Below, piece by piece: positions 6,156 to 7,136 of a DNA stretch of 7,136 bases; positions within the stretch are counted from its first letter, which is position 1; each line of letters starts with the position of its first letter. The stretch is from an uncultured Amylibacter sp. Lineage in GTDB: Bacteria > Pseudomonadota > Alphaproteobacteria > Rhodobacterales > Rhodobacteraceae. Under the pieces are notes generated by a model, which was not told where the DNA came from, did not search any database, and saw only the letters and a program-made list of their open reading frames with translations. The position numbers and the translations under genes are program-made. The stretch spans positions 1 to 7,136 of the forward strand of contig CALDZS010000135.1 in the NCBI GenBank assembly GCA_937944065.1, written 5' to 3'.

Positions 6156-7087
6156 TGACAAATATACTTTATGCTGGAAATCCCGCGCAATATGACGCGT
6201 TCAAAAAACATCTAACGCCTCTGTGCACGGCGCAAGGTATCACCCTGAATTGGCTGGATATGGACGCGCCAAAGGCGGATGTCGATTATATCTTGTACGC
6301 CCCAAACGGGCCGATCAAAGACCTGTCTGATTACCCCAATGTCAAACTGATCCAAAGCCTGTGGGCGGGTGTTGAAAAACTGCTTGCGACCCAAACCGTC
6401 ACCACGCCCGTTGCCCGCATGGTCGAAACCGGACTGACCCAAGGGATGGCGGATTATGTCATGGGCCATGTCCTACGCCATCACCTAGGCACTGATAGCT
6501 ATAGTTTTGCGAAAGCTGGCGATTGGGATGAGACACCACCGCCCGTGTCGTCAGATCGCACCGTGGGTATTTTGGGGATCGGTCAGTTGGGCATGTATTG
6601 CGCACGCAAATTGGCACAATTTGGGTTTCCGACAATTGGCTGGTCACGCAGCCAGAAAACCGATGATCTGGTGGAATGCCATTCGGGTGCGGATGGGTTG
6701 ATACACGTCTTATCGCAGTCGGATATTTTGGTTCTGCTATTGCCTGACACGCCAGATACCAAGCACATTATCGATGTCCATTCGATTGCGACAATGAAAG
6801 AAGGCGCGTCGATCATCAATCCAGGTCGTGGTCCGTTGATCGACGATGCTGCGCTGCTGGCCGCATTGGACAACGGCAAGATTTCCGCCGCTACATTAGA
6901 TGTGTTTGACGTCGAACCTTTGCCAGTCGATCACCCCTATTGGGCGCACCCAAAGGTATTGGTAACACCCCATATCGCGTCCGCCACACGCACAAAAAGC
7001 TCGTGCGAAACGATCGTACAGAACATAGCACGCGGCGAGGCTGGTCAGCCGTTTTTGCATTTGGTGGATTTGAACGCGGGTTATTAG
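6155..7087 (+). CDS. ghrA: D-2-hydroxyacid dehydrogenase, GhrA-type glyoxylate/hydroxypyruvate reductase
   Basis: This family reduces glyoxylate to glycolate and hydroxypyruvate to glycerate in the cytosol, usually with NADPH. The 310 residues match GhrA in length. The N-terminal half carries the substrate loop QSLWAGVEKL (67-76) and GMADYVMGHVLRHH (97-110). The Rossmann domain begins with GILGIGQLG (138-146, GxGxxG). WSRSQK at 163-168 puts Arg165 after the second strand, which in this family suggests NADPH over NADH. The catalytic triad is visible as Arg225 (NPGRGPLID), Glu254 (FDVEPLP) and His273 (TPHIASAT). Substrate cannot be fixed from sequence; another 2-ketoacid is possible. The ATG shares one base with the rodA stop (TAATG) and lacks a clear SD, so translation probably depends on rodA. 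This tie to a cell-wall operon is not explained by the enzyme's chemistry. Confidence 0.88.
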   Translation: MTNILYAGNPAQYDAFKKHLTPLCTAQGITLNWLDMDAPKADVDYILYAPNGPIKDLSDYPNVKLIQSLWAGVEKLLATQTVTTPVARMVETGLTQGMADYVMGHVLRHHLGTDSYSFAKAGDWDETPPPVSSDRTVGILGIGQLGMYCARKLAQFGFPTIGWSRSQKTDDLVECHSGADGLIHVLSQSDILVLLLPDTPDTKHIIDVHSIATMKEGASIINPGRGPLIDDAALLAALDNGKISAATLDVFDVEPLPVDHPYWAHPKVLVTPHIASATRTKSSCETIVQNIARGEAGQPFLHLVDLNAGY

Positions 7088-7136
7088 GTCAGCTTCGGCG
7101 GTTTTTCTGGATCTCGTCCTGGTGCTGTTGGCGTGA
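7088..7136. other. Unassigned 49-base tail
   Basis: No start codon with an SD and no convincing terminator is seen after the reductase stop. Two - strand frames run in from the window edge and stop here: one reads SRQQHQDEIQKNRRS and ends at TGA (complement of 7089-7091), with codons mostly ending in C or G; the other reads TPTAPGRDPEKPPKLT and ends at TAA (complement of 7084-7086), overlapping the reductase stop. Either could be the C-terminus of a convergent gene, but about 15 codons are too few to decide, and I recognise neither. Confidence 0.25.

Noticed and set aside
7039..7056. GGCT/AGCC stem followed by a T5 run, resembling a terminator
   Set aside because: It has only four to five base pairs and lies inside the reductase coding region about 30 bases before its stop.

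Overview
The window is a chromosomal segment from an alphaproteobacterium, most likely a member of the Rhodobacterales (Roseobacter group). This rests on three things: the gene order (leuA, then mreB-mreC-mreD-mrdA-rodA, then a GhrA-type hydroxyacid dehydrogenase), protein sequences that read like that group's, and a base composition near half GC, low for the order. Genus cannot be fixed from the sequence alone. Every convincing gene lies on the + strand, and I see no tRNA, rRNA, CRISPR array, insertion sequence, prophage gene or sign of horizontal transfer.

Layout: positions 1-471 are the 3' end of leuA (2-isopropylmalate synthase, allosteric domain). Positions 472-655 are the only sizeable intergenic gap. 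It holds a perfect 11-bp hairpin that probably ends leuA transcription, a second 8-bp inverted repeat, a plausible promoter near 578-607 and a ribosome binding site for mreB. Then come mreB (656-1696), mreC (TTG start, 1726-2619), mreD (2612-3151), mrdA/PBP2 (3148-5019), rodA (5019-6155) and a D-2-hydroxyacid dehydrogenase of the GhrA type (6155-7087). From mreC onward each gene overlaps the next by 8, 4, 1 and 1 nt, so these genes look like one translationally coupled operon. The last 49 bases carry no gene that can be assigned.

How the genes work together: MreB filaments on the inner membrane face, the bitopic MreC, the polytopic MreD, the transpeptidase PBP2 and the glycosyltransferase RodA are the core of the elongasome (Rod complex), which inserts peptidoglycan along the lateral wall and sets rod shape. 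All the catalytic and nucleotide-binding residues I looked for are present, so the machine appears intact. The reductase at the end is a metabolic enzyme with no obvious link to wall synthesis, yet its start codon shares a base with the rodA stop.

I looked for an undescribed system and did not find one; this is a well-known conserved locus. The items most worth a second look are a probable Cys/Cys/His/Cys zinc site beside the PBP2 active site, a perfect 10-bp hairpin inside mreC at a protein domain boundary, the coupling of the reductase to rodA, and the structured leuA-mreB spacer.
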